A DNA stretch of 64,000 nucleotides from Hippasteria phrygiana (Eukaryota; Echinodermata; Asteroidea; Valvatida; Goniasteridae): the NCBI GenBank assembly GCA_037893225.1, contig JAZGUH010000185.1, forward strand, positions 3,111,501 through 3,175,500, written 5' to 3'. Shown in pieces: positions 12,001 through 51,534 of this stretch (its first letter is position 1; every line of letters begins with the position of its first letter). The notes below the pieces were generated by a model, which was given only the letters and a program-made list of their open reading frames with translations, was not told where the DNA came from and did no database searches. Both the position numbers and the translations under genes were made by a program.

Positions 12001-15000
12001 CTGTCAAAAGGGGGGATAAATTATATTCACAGGGTGCCCCAAAAATGTTGTGCATGCATCGTTAATTTTCTCAAAAAGTACCCAACATGCGTATTTCATG
12101 ATAGATCAAGGTGATCATACTCTTATCTGTGAAAATGTCATGGAAAAATAAGCATCAGGGGCGGATCCAGGAATTTTTGCGGGGGGGGGGGGGTTTCTGA
12201 AATTTGCCCAGAAAAGTGACTCCCAAAATGTTCCGCCTGCAAAAAGAAAATTGACAAGCCCGGGGGGGGGGGGGGGGGGGGTCCCATATACACTTTCTCA
12301 CCGTGGCGCCATTTAACCTCTGTTTTGTTCTCACCCATAGGCAAAATAAGACCTGTATTTGCAAGGCGTAGGCCCCTTTAAGCAAAAGCAAAAAAATACA
12401 AAATACAAATTGACAACGAGCAGGGGGGGTTTCGACCCCCCCCCCCCCCCCCCCCCCCCCCCCTGGATCCGCGCCTGAGCATCGTACTGGTACTAATTTG
12501 TTTAAGAATTGCAATAACCTACAACAGTACATTAGGTATATGCCGAGATACAGTCCACTTTCTTATTCGTGGACGGGGAATCACAACTGTCCTAACGACA
12601 GTGACTGAAAAGGAATGCTCACATTGTTCTTGACTCTGGTAGTGGTAGCTATTTGACCATTCACAGACGCCGGAAAAACCATTGGTACGTAGAATCCTCT
12701 GGAAATATCTCACAACATCCTCGGAATCAGATGAGCTATATTCCGGATAGTTGCACTGAGTACTTCCGCCTAAAATTGATCGTATGATACAACAGCCATG
12801 TGTAAAATATGCTTCAAATATGCTTCAAAATCAGCTTCACCAAATTGGCAGAAATTTGCGATACCTCTCAAAGGATTTTCTTCCACAATGATTTTGGGAC
12901 CTTAAAGCATAAGTGATGAAAATATAAATAACTCGTGAAGCAATTGTTAAAATGTCAGATGAAATAGAATTAAAAAAGTAAATCCCGACAAGTATTTAGT
13001 TGTTCATGGAGCATGGATTATATATCATTATCATTTCCTTGCATTCAAATGGTTGTTTTTCTTTTTATTAAACTACTCTTGTGACGTCACTCTATTCAGA
13101 AAAGTGTCGATTCTTTTTCAAGAATGTACAGTTAAGTTAATTGACTTAATTCATCTCATCCCTCAAAGCATTAGTAACAATGGACACGTTTTGTTCCCTT
13201 GAAATCTTGACAATAAGTCGAAAAAACGACTCAAAAGGTGGACATTCTTTGATTCAAAGAATGTCCTCTTTATCGTCGTTTCTCCTTAGCTTATTGTAAA
13301 AATTGCCCTTTCTTAGTTTTGTTCCAATAAGCATACACAAGTATATTTTTGCGATTTTTTCCCCACGCACGCGCAGAAAGGGGTATTAAAAGTACCGCGG
13401 GAAAGGATATTAAAATTTCTTTTCAAAGTGGCTTCCCATAGAAACACCCTATGGAACAAACTTTCAGCGACTTGTCACGGAGACCGAAACCGAGACCCCG
13501 ATCAGTACAGAGGGTAAATGTAAAAATAATGATAAAATAATAAATAAAAACAATTAATTGAATTTGTAGCCTTTTCATTGACTTAAATTTTCTGGCAAAA
13601 CAACTGGCAGGAGCGGGATTCGAATCTGCGACCCCCGGGATACCAACTGAGCTATCTTGCCCTATGTTGGCGGTCTCCCAAATTGTCATTATCTTTGTTC
13701 GGGTGGGCGCTAGTCAGAAGTCAATGTGAAGATTACGCAGTACCCGCTGCTGCATTTGATTCGAATCGGCCAAACGACTCCGGCAAGCTCGGTGGTCGAG
13801 TGGTTAAGACGTCTGCACTAGTAAGCAGGAAGTCGTGGTTTCGAATCCTGCCCTTGAATTTTTTTTTCACACAGGCCTCTCGAAAAGCACTGGGCATGCA
13901 GTGCCTCTATATATTACGTCGGGAAAGGGCAAAAGAGAAAATCTCTGTTCTAATTTACATCATCATCATCCCCGACGCAAATTCCATCTTCACATTAAAG
14001 TTATCATATCTGAAGTGGCTGAGGTTAATAATTACACTGCGAAAATTCTTTCAATATGAAAACCATACTGTTAGTTTAATACCAGTACATGTACTACAGC
14101 TTTTTGGAGTGTGCAGAGCCAAACAAGCTACGTAGAATGGGCTCCGTGCACAACTACCCCCTCAGCGGAAAGAAAAGGCGAGTTGGGGTCAATATCGACG
14201 CCATCTTATCTGACTTCAATTTAAGTGTCTGGTTCCCGCTATGATATTCTTATTGAAAAAGCAATTATCGAGAGTCGGCAAACAGACAAAGCAATCCCAC
14301 TGGTATACGAGTATCAAATGAACGAGGAGCGCAGTGCGTAATACCAGCGACGTACTCCCCATAGAAGTGCGGTTGCTATGTGGACAGCGTCCTCTTTTGG
14401 TGCGCACGGAGCCCATAGAGAGTTTAAAAGTTGTTACAGATACCATTATTATACGATGGATGGGGAACAAATAATGTTGGTTCAATATTTCTAGTTTGAA
14501 TATTTCATCGGGTTAATTACTGGCCTAACTACGACCATCTAAGCAAAGCAAAGCAAAGAGTTTAGGCGTGGTTTAGGTACAAAAGTGTTAGTCTTGGTTC
14601 AAGACGGGATTTTTGATTGATTCACTCATAGTACGCCGGTTCCTGACAAAGTCACCGGTAGTGGGCGAACGAACTATCCAAATATCGTATTGATTGCGTC
14701 CTCCATCGTTATCGGTCGTGCAAATGATGGGAATCAAAATAAACTTTTGAACCAAGACTACAAACGTTGGGACACATGCCCTGTCGTCCAATTCAGCTCT
14801 CAGAAAAAGAGTATAGTATTTCCAAAGAAATAATCATGACAGGCCAAATGTGTATGTGCACGTACGTACTTGTTTCGCAGTATACGCCTGTGAATCCCGT
14901 GACGCATGCGCAAGTCGGAGTCCCTCCGTTTTGACATGTATTGGCCGACTCGTCGCTCTCTGGAAATGACCGGTTAATTCAAACACAAAACGGACATTTG

Positions 15001-16334
15001 AAAGGAGAAGATTTGACAGGCACAATATTATAATCATTTTTTATAAATTTTAATCCATGGTAATTCGCTTGAAAATTTTTTTCTTTGGGACGGCTGAGTT
15101 TGTGATAGAATTTAACGAGTTTGGAGCCAGTATATTATGCTTGTGTTAGATCAATATTAATATCCTAGTTCAGTCCACTTCGAGCCCCGCCCAGGTGGCC
15201 GTAGATCGCAGGGAACTCCAGGCCCGGGTCACAGCTGAGGGTGGGCGTCCAATCTTACGTCAATTGCCTCTTTAGCGTCAAATGTCGACACGTGCAATCC
15301 CCGAAGAAGTGACAGATTCCATGTCTCTACAATTCCATACTTCCAAAAGTTTTACGGACTGGGACTCCGTCCCTTTTGACCACTCTGTTGACAACGGAAC
15401 CTGTCTCCTGGCTGGGAAGTCAGCCGGGTGATGGTGCCCGTGAGAGATGGTCGGAAAGCTAGGCCTTTTATACAGTTGCTTAATTCGTAAGTCCCTGTGT
15501 ATCATGTTTCTTAGTTCTCGACTTTTTCATTATGGAATCTCCGGGGACAAGATTCCTCAACTGAAAAATTAACATGCTTTAGCAAAATGACTGTATATTT
15601 TTCGCTCAGTTTGTTTTTGTATATGTTATACTTGAAGGGATTTTCTCAATATTGGATTTTACGTAGGGTATTCAGCTTGGCTTCTACAGCTTGATTTGAC
15701 AAAATCAGTAGCTCAGGTTTAAATGATATTTTTAGAAAAGTTACCCGTTTCGCAGTTACCCCCACTGTATCCCGCCACACAAAGCCATCTATAACATTTC
15801 CATATATAGAGAGTGTCAGATTGACTGTAAACGCATTTAACTTATTTATGCAGAAATGACTTGTTCGGATTTTAACTTCTAATTGTTTGACTATTGTTAA
15901 TGTTTTTGTTTTGTTTTGTTTTGTTTTGTTGTGTTTTTTTGGTTAAAAATAAAATTCCCTATTATAAGAATTGTTGTTAAATGTTGTTTTCCGATCATTT
16001 ACTGTAAAATCACCACCTAAGAACCTAATTATTTAATCGCATCGAAACCCCGAAAGGGATGTTTTCATCAAATGTTTTAATAAAAAAAAAAAAAAAAAAT
16101 GAGCCAATTTAAAAAGACAATTTCAAGAAAGAGTATGGATAATTGAGATTTATAGAATATTTTCTTTCAAATGACGGATGATGACAAAATTGCTATTTAA
16201 GCCTCCCTTTGTCACAGATAATGATCGATGCGTTGCTTTTTGGTATTAATCAGTTTATCAATCTTACCTTCTTGGGAGGAATCGGTCCCCACGAGGACTG
16301 CCCAAATCAGAAACACCAGAGTGACCAGCTTCAT
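2927..16334 (-). CDS. Adhesion-family G protein-coupled receptor (whole gene span, about 15 exons)
   Basis: This is a seven-helix cell-surface receptor of the adhesion GPCR class. Reading from 16334 downward, a signal peptide is followed by a short ectodomain with a GAIN-like beta-strand segment, a GPS autoproteolysis motif (C-S-C-N-H-L-T) and seven helices with family-typical words: TWMALEG in TM3, CWLSFEGGLVWAF at TM5 and GLRLILVLEPLL at TM6. The tail ends in S-S-V-L. Exon phases agree at every junction checked except TM3/4 to ECL2; the end of exon 2 was not fixed. The ectodomain is only about 230 residues, with no recognised adhesion domain before the GAIN-like part, which is short for the family. 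Cleavage would be expected at H-L/T. Ligand and subfamily are unknown. The gene is divergently arranged with the kinase gene that starts at 20.8 kb. Confidence 0.88.
3118..3159 (-). CDS. aGPCR exon 14: end of TM7
   Basis: This 42-nt exon reads G-V-F-V-F-L-F-Q-C-L-F-D-H-E. It continues T-L-Q from exon 13 to make the family-typical L-Q-G-x-F-x-F-x-F-x-C end of TM7. The acceptor TCCTTTCACAG is strong and the donor is GAG|GTTAGT. Confidence 0.88.
3857..3940 (-). repeat. tRNA-derived SINE-like head, family 2, copy 1
   Basis: Read on the minus strand, GTCGAGTGGTTAAGACGTCT is a D-arm-like box A, and a degraded box B follows (GCGAGTCCCACC). The same head plus a shared body containing AGCACTGAGCATATAGTGC-type sequence occurs at 13784-13960 (+) and 44180-44335 (-). 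A shared non-tRNA body argues for a SINE rather than a working tRNA gene. Confidence 0.6.
4358..4484 (-). CDS. aGPCR exon 13: TM6 and start of TM7
   Basis: The exon reads A-G-L-R-L-I-L-V-L-E-P-L-L-A-L-P-W-I-L-G (TM6, with the P-W-I-L-G word), a short loop, then F-A-Y-A-S-V-V-L-N-T-L-Q (TM7). The acceptor is TTCCTACAG and the donor CAG|GTAAATT, in phase 0. Confidence 0.92.
4961..5046 (-). CDS. aGPCR exon 12: TM5 end and ICL3
   Basis: A strong acceptor (TTTTTTTCAG) precedes A-N-T-L-V-I-V-R-L-V-W-I-F-F, then the basic loop K-S-N-Q-D-K-S-K-A-M-K. The donor AA|GTAAGTC fits the next exon's single leading base. Confidence 0.9.
5207..5273 (-). CDS. aGPCR exon 11: start of TM5
   Basis: The exon reads C-W-L-S-F-E-G-G-L-V-W-A-F-L-A-P-V-I-S-V, one of the most conserved stretches of adhesion GPCRs. 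The acceptor is GAAACAG and the donor ATC|GTAAGTA, in phase 0. Confidence 0.92.
5384..5545. repeat. GCAGCATCC-type minisatellite in an aGPCR intron
   Basis: Units of CCGCAGCAG-CAT are repeated about a dozen times with CATCCG variants. It sits in the intron between the ECL2 and TM5 exons. An open frame on the minus strand (M-L-L-R repeats) is a by-product of the repeat. Confidence 0.85.
5809..5868 (-). CDS. aGPCR exon 10: ECL2 segment (5' boundary unresolved)
   Basis: The frame D-I-R-G-Y-T-T-D-I-T-A-N-H-M-H-T ends AA|GTGTTC; joined to the next exon it gives N-C-W-L-S, with the conserved ECL2 cysteine. G-Y-T-T resembles the G-Y-G-T word normally found here. The upstream edge is uncertain: the visible acceptor TATAG gives a phase-2 entry, whereas exon 9 leaves in phase 1, and the rest of TM4 is missing. 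Confidence 0.55.
6139..6289 (-). CDS. aGPCR exon 9: TM3 and start of TM4
   Basis: The frame starts D-A-C-T-A-V-A-I-L-L-H-F-F-L-L-A-A-F, then T-W-M-A-L-E-G-V-F-L-Y, the TM3 end and intracellular loop of adhesion GPCRs. TM4 begins with I-R-L-P-I-W-L-L-I-G-W-G. The cysteine near the start is the conserved TM3 partner of the ECL2 cysteine. The donor G|GTGACT leaves phase 1, which does not match the ECL2 exon as I read it. Confidence 0.87.
6423..6516 (-). CDS. aGPCR exon 8: ICL1 and TM2
   Basis: The acceptor ATTTACAG precedes L-T-S-T-R-I-L-T-H-A-N-L-A-S-S-L-L, then the hydrophobic A-S-H-I-T-F-L-F-V-G. The I-x-x-N-L-x-x-S-L pattern is the usual ICL1/TM2 signature of this class. It ends in phase 0 at CCG|GTAACA. 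Confidence 0.87.
7004..7113 (-). CDS. aGPCR exon 7: stalk and TM1
   Basis: The exon starts in phase 0 with V-E-I-D-A-A-T-N and runs into the TM1 helix, T-R-I-G-L-G-L-S-I-A-C-L-S-I-T-L-L-V. The I-G-x-G-L-S pattern is typical of adhesion GPCR TM1. The donor AG|GTAAGTC splits an arginine codon completed in the next exon. Confidence 0.88.
7391..7434. repeat. (CCAA)n microsatellite
   Basis: About ten copies of CCAA in a row inside an aGPCR intron, next to the dispersed repeat at 7462. Confidence 0.9.
7462..7765 (+). repeat. Dispersed GTGGAC repeat, copy 1
   Basis: The stretch carries TGCAATCGTGGACCTCCCAT and several inverted words ACGATTTTCAATCGTGGAC. Copies in the other orientation are at 22690-22880 and 37975-38132. 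Open frames across it are not conserved as protein. It is probably a non-autonomous element with internal palindromes. Confidence 0.7.
7855..7960 (-). CDS. aGPCR exon 6: GPS core with autoproteolysis site
   Basis: The frame reads S-W-Y-D-D-G-C, then E-V-T-C-S-C-N-H-L-T-H-F-A-I-L-L. The C-x-C-x-H-L-T-x-F pattern is the hallmark of the GPS, where the chain is normally cut between L and T. All residues needed for self-cleavage (H, L, T) are present, so cleavage is expected. The acceptor is CGAGCAG and the donor GAG|GTGAGTG. Confidence 0.9.
8616..8850 (-). repeat. tRNA-derived SINE-like element, family 1, copy 1
   Basis: On the minus strand, a tRNA-like part (box A TAGCTCAGTTGGTAGAGC, box B GGTTCGAATCC) ends at TGCCAG. 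It is preceded by a body with TGGGAGACCGCCAACAT and TGATCCCTGGCTATAC. Body plus head recur at 10551, 13604 and 49095; heads alone recur at 34313 and 56390. The near-perfect box A and B may keep RNA polymerase III promoter function. Confidence 0.7.
10454..10503 (-). CDS. aGPCR exon 5: start of GPS motif
   Basis: This short 50-nt exon lies between TTTCTGAACAG and the donor CA|GTAAGTT and reads I-Y-E-N-E-T-V-V-C-S-Y-L-L-R-D-D. Its cysteine takes the place of the first GPS cysteine. The phase-2 end joins the next exon to give D-D-Q-S-W-Y-D-D-G-C, as expected for a GPS. Confidence 0.82.
10551..10880 (-). repeat. tRNA-derived SINE-like element, family 1, copy 2 plus a partial copy
   Basis: The tRNA-like head at 10551-10630 and the body to about 10790 match the copy at 8616. 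A second head fragment (GGCAAGAGCGGGATTCGAAC) follows at about 10855-10880, so two insertions are nested or adjacent. Confidence 0.65.
11124..11308 (-). CDS. aGPCR exon 4: GAIN-like beta-strand segment
   Basis: The acceptor is TTTGTGTAG and the donor GAG|GTATAAG. The frame contains F-R-Y-G-S-R-I-I-D-L-S-V-I-L-G and then E-S-V-N-L-T-F-P-V-F-E. The pattern S-R-x-I-x-x-S-V followed by V-x-L-T-F is what GAIN subdomain B shows before the GPS in this family. It ends in phase 0 and joins the 10503 exon. Confidence 0.8.
11881..12000 (-). CDS. aGPCR exon 3: ectodomain
   Basis: The acceptor TTTTGACAG and donor GATG|GTGGGT bound 120 nt read as D-N-I-F-P-W-R-A-E-E-G-D-D-I-E-V then A-L-D-D-T-T-S-I-A-F. 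The exon ends in phase 1, which fits the next exon's 2-nt lead. It is probably the start of the GAIN-domain region by position. No catalytic or binding motif is seen. Confidence 0.65.
12157..12478. repeat. Poly-G/poly-C-rich dispersed repeat
   Basis: The unit is bounded by GGCGGATCCAGG at one end and CCTGGATCCGCGCC at the other, with long G and C homopolymers inside. A related copy, sharing GGCCTACGCCTTGCAAATAC with this one in the opposite orientation, is at 25050-25262. Open frames of G or P repeats here are artefacts of the homopolymers. Confidence 0.65.
12580..12769 (-). CDS. aGPCR exon 2: cysteine-containing N-terminal segment (3' end uncertain)
   Basis: After the acceptor TTTTAG, the reading frame continues from phase 1 with G-S-T-Q-C-N-Y-P-E-Y and later F-S-G-V-C-E-W-S-N-S-Y and E-Q-C-E-H-S-F. 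The three cysteines suggest a small extracellular disulfide segment, but I recognise no named domain. A phase-1 donor is needed to join exon 3 and only weak ones are visible, so the 3' boundary is approximate. Confidence 0.55.
13072..13292 (+). mobile_element. Palindromic MITE-like element, copy 2
   Basis: The left part matches 2405-2620 closely (ACTACTCTTGTGACGTCACT and AGTAACAATGGACACG). The central GC-rich hairpin is lost, leaving GACATTCTTTGATTCAAAGA. It lies in aGPCR intron 1. Confidence 0.65.
13604..13725 (-). repeat. tRNA-derived SINE-like element, family 1, truncated copy 3
   Basis: Box B and part of box A are present, but about 20 bp across the anticodon arm are deleted. The upstream body continues to GTGGGCGCTAGTCAGA-like sequence. 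It abuts a family 2 copy. Confidence 0.6.
13784..13960 (+). repeat. tRNA-derived SINE-like element, family 2, copy 2
   Basis: The head GGTCGAGTGGTTAAGACGTC is followed by box-B-like GGTTTCGAATCCTGCCC. The body, TCACACAGGCCTCTCGAAAAG to GGGAAAGGGCAAAAGAGAAA, matches the reverse of 44180-44290. Confidence 0.65.
14588..14764. repeat. Inverted-repeat element with GTCTTGGTTCAA ends
   Basis: The stretch starts GTCTTGGTTCAAGACG and ends TTTGAACCAAGAC. These termini are shared with the larger hairpin at 18687-18905, so both are probably members of one foldback/MITE family. It lies in aGPCR intron 1. Confidence 0.55.
16268..16334 (-). CDS. aGPCR exon 1: signal peptide
   Basis: The ATG at 16334 opens M-K-L-V-T-L-V-F-L-I-W-A-V-L-V-G, a short basic start followed by a hydrophobic core, then T-D-S-S-Q-E. 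The exon stops at a strong donor (AAG|GTAAGAT) in phase 1, matching the 2-nt lead of the exon at 12769. The start was chosen because it is the first ATG before a typical signal sequence. Confidence 0.8.
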
Positions 16335-17399
16335 TCTGACGACGGATCTGCCACTCGCACTCCTCACAATTTCCTCATCGACATCCCCAGAATTGACCGT
16401 GTTTGTTACTAAGTAGTACAGTTGAATAATTACAACGCCAAATTAGCTCATGCATGCGAGCACCGCAAGACACGTTTTCCGGCAGCTCGCTTCATTTTCA
16501 AAAGCTATTTCCCGTTCTGGAGCTGCTCTCATTATATTTCACAGGCGTGGTCATTGATGCCTAAAATGTCATTCGTCCTTTTTTGTCTCCTTGTTTCTCC
16601 CGACAAATATTTGAAGGTTGTTCCATTACCGTAACGGGTGATCAATTTATGTGGGAGAGGGTGAAACAGTGGATTGAAAAGCCCACAAGTGGTGATTTCT
16701 ACTCACATTTATCTGAACCAGTTTGCTTAACAAGCCCAACGAAGTCGTTGTTTGTCATCTCTATCTAACTAGATATTTGATAGCATTCCCTATATACAAC
16801 AAAAAACTTGCCAACAAATAGTACATCCCCGTAAAGACCATGGAGCTATTCCAATTGACTTTCTATATATCGCAGAAGTGTATAACATACAGGGGAACAT
16901 TCATCGATGGTTGATATCAGGGGCCATTTTTTTAAATCATGCAGTTACCGAATAAGGAGAAATAATAGCACAATGTAATTGGGCGTATAGCAGTCTTTAT
17001 TACACCAAACTGTTGCTATATGGATTCTGGACCAGTTTATGTAAGTGCCCGTTGTCTCGTGCGTAAAGTAAATTGCCCACGTTGCTCGTATTTCTCATTT
17101 TGTATTTTCTCTCTTCCCATGCAGTCCAGAAACCGGCGGTAAAATATGTGGCTTTGATTTTAATATTTTTTTGGTTTTCCTTATCAGAATTTCTAAGTTG
17201 ATATACCCCTTGCAGAAAAAAAAGAGGAAAGCCAGTGCCGTTATGTTAATCAACGGCTGTAGTATCAAAAGCTCCTGCCAACACTATTCGTAACTACCAA
17301 AACAAATTCAGCGGGAAGCAAATAGCTGCATGGCTGAAAAAGCACTTTACTACACTTTTCAATCTATTTTGTCTTTATTTTACGCGCGATGATTGCCTA

Positions 17400-17630
17400 T
17401 ACACTCAAAAAAATGTGTTTAGCAATTAAACACAATCTTGCTCAGTTAGTAAACATGTTTAGAAGCTAACCATTACGTGCCCAATTCCTAAACATCAATG
17501 CTCAATGGCTAAACACTATCCGTCAACACGCTAAACATGTTTAGTATTTAAACGTGTTTATAATTACAAACTGATAGCAAGAAAGTGTTTAGAAAAGTGT
17601 TCAATTGCTAATCACTGTTTTTGTAGTGTA
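17400..17630 (+). mobile_element. MITE-like element, copy 2
   Basis: This copy matches the reverse complement of 1529-1742. The ends TACACTCAAAAAAATGTG and the complement of CACTGTTTTTGTAGTGTA form terminal inverted repeats. It sits between the two divergent receptor genes. Confidence 0.72.
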
Positions 17631-18686
17631 GAGGAATCCCGAATTGACGAAAATAACACCGATCTGCGCACTTCCTTGTTTGAAAGCGAGGATCTCAATG
17701 CCACAGTATACAACTTAGTATGCTGATCGTGGCTGCGCTGCCTTTTATGGTGTGATTCATTCATGCATGAATGAATGTGTTGAATAGCGCTGTTTTGTTT
17801 AGGACAGACATTCTCGCTTTCAACCCGGAAGTCCCGCTCCTATTGCAAACAAATGAAACTAGTGCGTTACTTTACATTGATACATTTTTTTGTACTGGAA
17901 TGTCTCAATGGAAAGCTAACGCTAACAAGTTAGCAACTCTTTCAAAGTGAACAAAGAAACTGGCAGGAACTCAATTTAAGTTAGCAACTCAATTTAAAAT
18001 CTATTTTTAATGGTACCGGCTTAAGAAACACGCACACGGCATCTTTAGGACATTCTCGAATATTGGAGTTGATACAAGGTGACACTAATTAGCATACACC
18101 CGGATGCGTGTAGGCTAATTGTGTTTCTACCATTATTAATTATCCATAATGCATTCCAATGTTCTCTACCTTTCCAAAAACGTGCAAAAACGTTCCAGAT
18201 TTTACGTGCATTCAACAATTAATACATTATCCATGATTCAAAGTCTTCGAAACCGAATTATTGAGAATAGAAACTCTTACAAAGTGCATAAGCACACGAG
18301 GGCCAGACAATTCACACTGCCACATTCGCACTACCTATCGGTGCAGAAACCAGTCTATAATACCGGCAGCACATTTCAAAGCACATACATGGCTTTGGAG
18401 ACGGGAACCAGATTATAATTTTTAATAAATATTTCTCATCAAATCCTTGTAATGATAAAAAGCTTATTGCACTTTTGCATAAATTTTGTCTGTACACTGC
18501 AATACACCAAACGAAAATATCACTAGAAATTAATCCTCTACCTATTAGTTATTTCTTCTAAATTTGACACATTCCAAAAACATATTATATATGAGGTTAA
18601 GTTGGGGTTTCTGGAAGTTCAATACTCTCGTTGAGGCTGGTGCGATTGCGAGCTCAAAGTTCAGTCTCAGTGGCCCAAGACCACCG

Positions 18687-18905
18687 TAGTCTCGGTTCAA
18701 GACGTTGTTTTATATTGAATACGCGAACATCCGACGCAAGAGGGCGCTTTCATTAACGAACTGATGTCGCGCACGGTACGAGTACGAGTGCGCGACATCG
18801 GTTCGTTTATACATTAATGGAGATCAATGGTTCGTTAATGAAAGCGCCCTCTTGCGTCGGATATTCGCGTATTCAATATCAAACAACGTCTTGAACCAAG
18901 ACTAA
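18687..18905. mobile_element. Near-perfect long hairpin (foldback element)
   Basis: The left arm TTCAAGACGTTGTTTTATAT through AAGCGCCCTC-type sequence is repeated in reverse complement on the right. Each arm is about 80-90 bp with few mismatches, and there is a palindromic centre near 18770-18800. The low divergence between arms suggests recent insertion or active homogenisation. Confidence 0.75.
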
Positions 18906-19550
18906 GACCACCGTTGATTTGTCCTCGTTACCCACGTGAACGTTCTTTTGGCTCTAAAGTTCACCAACATCTCGCAATGCCCGGAATCCTAATTCTCTGT
19001 TCATTAATTCACAATACAGGGAAACAAAAGTTCAATGTCAGGGGTCAGTTTCTGCCGGTAAACATTTTTACATAGTCAGTAAACAGAAAAAAACTGCATA
19101 GAAACCAAGTTCTGTTCAGTCAGTCTGACAACAACGGAGGAAATAGCGCCGGTAATGGCGCCGGATATGCATCCTGACTTTTGGCTTGTCGGGACTCCTC
19201 TCCTGCGAGGTAAGCCCTCTTCATACAAAATCAGAGTTAATTCGAATTAAAGGAAACATGATTTAGGATTTATATTGCATTATTCCTGCTTAAAACGATA
19301 AAGTATTATCTTGACAATGATATTTTGTGTCCAGAGACAATTATTTCCCAGATTAAATATGAGAAACAAATTCTTGAAAATGTTTGTCCAAGCTACTCCG
19401 CCCCCCGAGTGGGACCCTCATTAACATAAGTGTGTGACGTAGACCGAGGCACATTACATATTCTTCTCGAGCTGGCCCCATTCATCACGCGTATGCATTG
19501 AGTGTACATTCTTCGTCCAAAATCTAAGCAAAATATAGTGTTTTTCGGCC

Positions 19551-19748
19551 ATGCCGACAAGGTGTGTGGCTGCTGGGTGCAGCAAAACAACGAAGGCTGG
19601 ATGGAGTAAGCCTTCATTTATTTCCAACTGATGCGAAATATCGGAGAATTTGGACGGCGAAAGTGAAGGTGACAAGAGCGTTATGTAGCGACCACTTTGA
19701 GCCGTCGTGTTTCGATAGTGGTATTTTCAAATCATGGGATGACCATTA
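19551..19748 (+). pseudogene. Broken THAP-domain remnant (transposase-like or host THAP)
   Basis: M-P-T-R-C-V-A-A-G-C-S-K-T-T is the start of a THAP C2CH zinc finger. After K-A-G the frame shifts, and the +1 frame continues G-V-S-L-H-L-F-P-T-D, then Y-R-R-I-W and A-L-C-S-D-H-F-E-P-S-C-F. The segment between W and L-C-S-D-H is shorter than usual, so there is probably a deletion as well as the frameshift. THAP domains bind DNA in P and Kolobok transposases and in domesticated proteins. No transposase catalytic part was seen nearby. Confidence 0.75.
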
Positions 19749-20308
19749 AAAATATGCTCAAGTCCACTGCCATCCCAACAAAGTTCCCAGATGTGAGGAG
19801 CCTTCGCTAAAAGGGAGAAAATCAGGGTAAGTTCGATGTTAGTTGTTGCAACTTACGAAATTGCACGTGTAGACCTAGTGTACGTGTGTATACGATGTAC
19901 ATGCGTCATTTACCGGGTCCACTCTATCCATGAATTTCGGTGCCTCGGCTACGTCACGAACAGCGCCCTCAATTTGAGTCTCAACAAATTCCAAAAAGGG
20001 GGGGGGGGGTCAATTTGTGGGCGGCAAATAACACACTAAAACTTCACTTGAACCAGTTTGGCTTTTAATTCACATTTAATACATATAAATGAATTTATTA
20101 ATGAAATAAAATGTGATCCGGCCAGTTTGAGAAGAATGTTTCCTTTAAGCAAAATTGGTGCCTGAGTACCAGCTCCATTTAATTGGATTCAAAGTTACCG
20201 TTAAATCTATAACAACTAACTTCCGAATCAATGCTGTAATGTTATCGTGGATCTATTGGTTCCATGATCGAATTTATAAGACATGAGGCTTTTTATATGG
20301 CATAAGAT

Positions 20309-20362
20309 ATGAACCCAGACTTTCCACTGACTATCAAATCGGTTGAAATGACTGATGACTGG
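20309..20362 (+). pseudogene. Ig-exon relic upstream of cassette A
   Basis: The fragment reads D-F-P-L-T-I-K-S-V-E-M-T-D-D, against N-F-P-L-T-I-K-S-V-E-L-T-D-E in the Ig exon of cassette A. It has no flanking cysteine exon structure. It is best explained as the tail of a lost Ig exon, meaning the array once reached further 5'. Confidence 0.65.
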
Positions 20363-20408
20363 ACTGGACGAGTGGCGCGCCCTCAAACCGGTGCCATTTC
20401 ATGCACAA

Positions 20409-20421
20409 ATTTGCATATGAA
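20409..20421 (+). promoter_or_regulatory. Octamer-containing conserved element, cassette A
   Basis: ATTTGCATATGAA contains ATTTGCAT, the complement of the POU octamer ATGCAAAT. It lies 412 bp before the cassette A ATG. The same 13-mer occurs 407 bp before cassette B and 433 bp before cassette E. About 50 bp downstream, AAAGGTCTGGTACGGTTC resembles AAGGTCTCGTTCGGGTC of B and E. Confidence 0.6.
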
Positions 20422-20820
20422 GCGCGCCCCTTGCACAATGGAACACCTGGGGGAAATTGTGATAGCAAAGGTCTGGTACGGTTCAGGTCATTTGGTACTA
20501 AAGCTGTTTCTGGCGTATTCGAGTATTGCTCTTTATAAAGCAGTTTTTGAAGTGTTCGCATTTACTATACGTTTGATCTGTAATTAATAAGAGCTCTTTA
20601 AAGCAGGAAGTGTACGTTATTTATGCCGTCTGTAAGCTATTACGTTAACAGTCGTTGGTTTTGTTATTTAGCGCCTTTAACAAATGCCGGAAATGGATTC
20701 ACAAGTATTCAAATACTTTACGAACGTGTTACCTTGAGTTTCTATTTTGCTTTGCAATGTAAAAAAAGTGCCGTACAACATTCACATGATGTAGACTACC
20801 AGTTCTCTATGCAGGCGGAA

Positions 20821-51534
<30,714 letters not shown>

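Larger units (their letters stand above)
16335..19540. other. Divergent intergenic region
   Basis: Between the aGPCR start on the minus strand and the kinase cassettes on the plus strand I see repeats (17400-17630, a SINE fragment at 17939-17970, the hairpin at 18687-18905) but no supported exon. It should contain the aGPCR promoter; no clear TATA element was recognised. Confidence 0.5.

Noticed and set aside
12138..12532. Proline- and glycine-rich minus-strand frames
   Set aside because: They arise from poly-G and poly-C tracts of a dispersed repeat; a related copy exists at 25050 and no domain is present.
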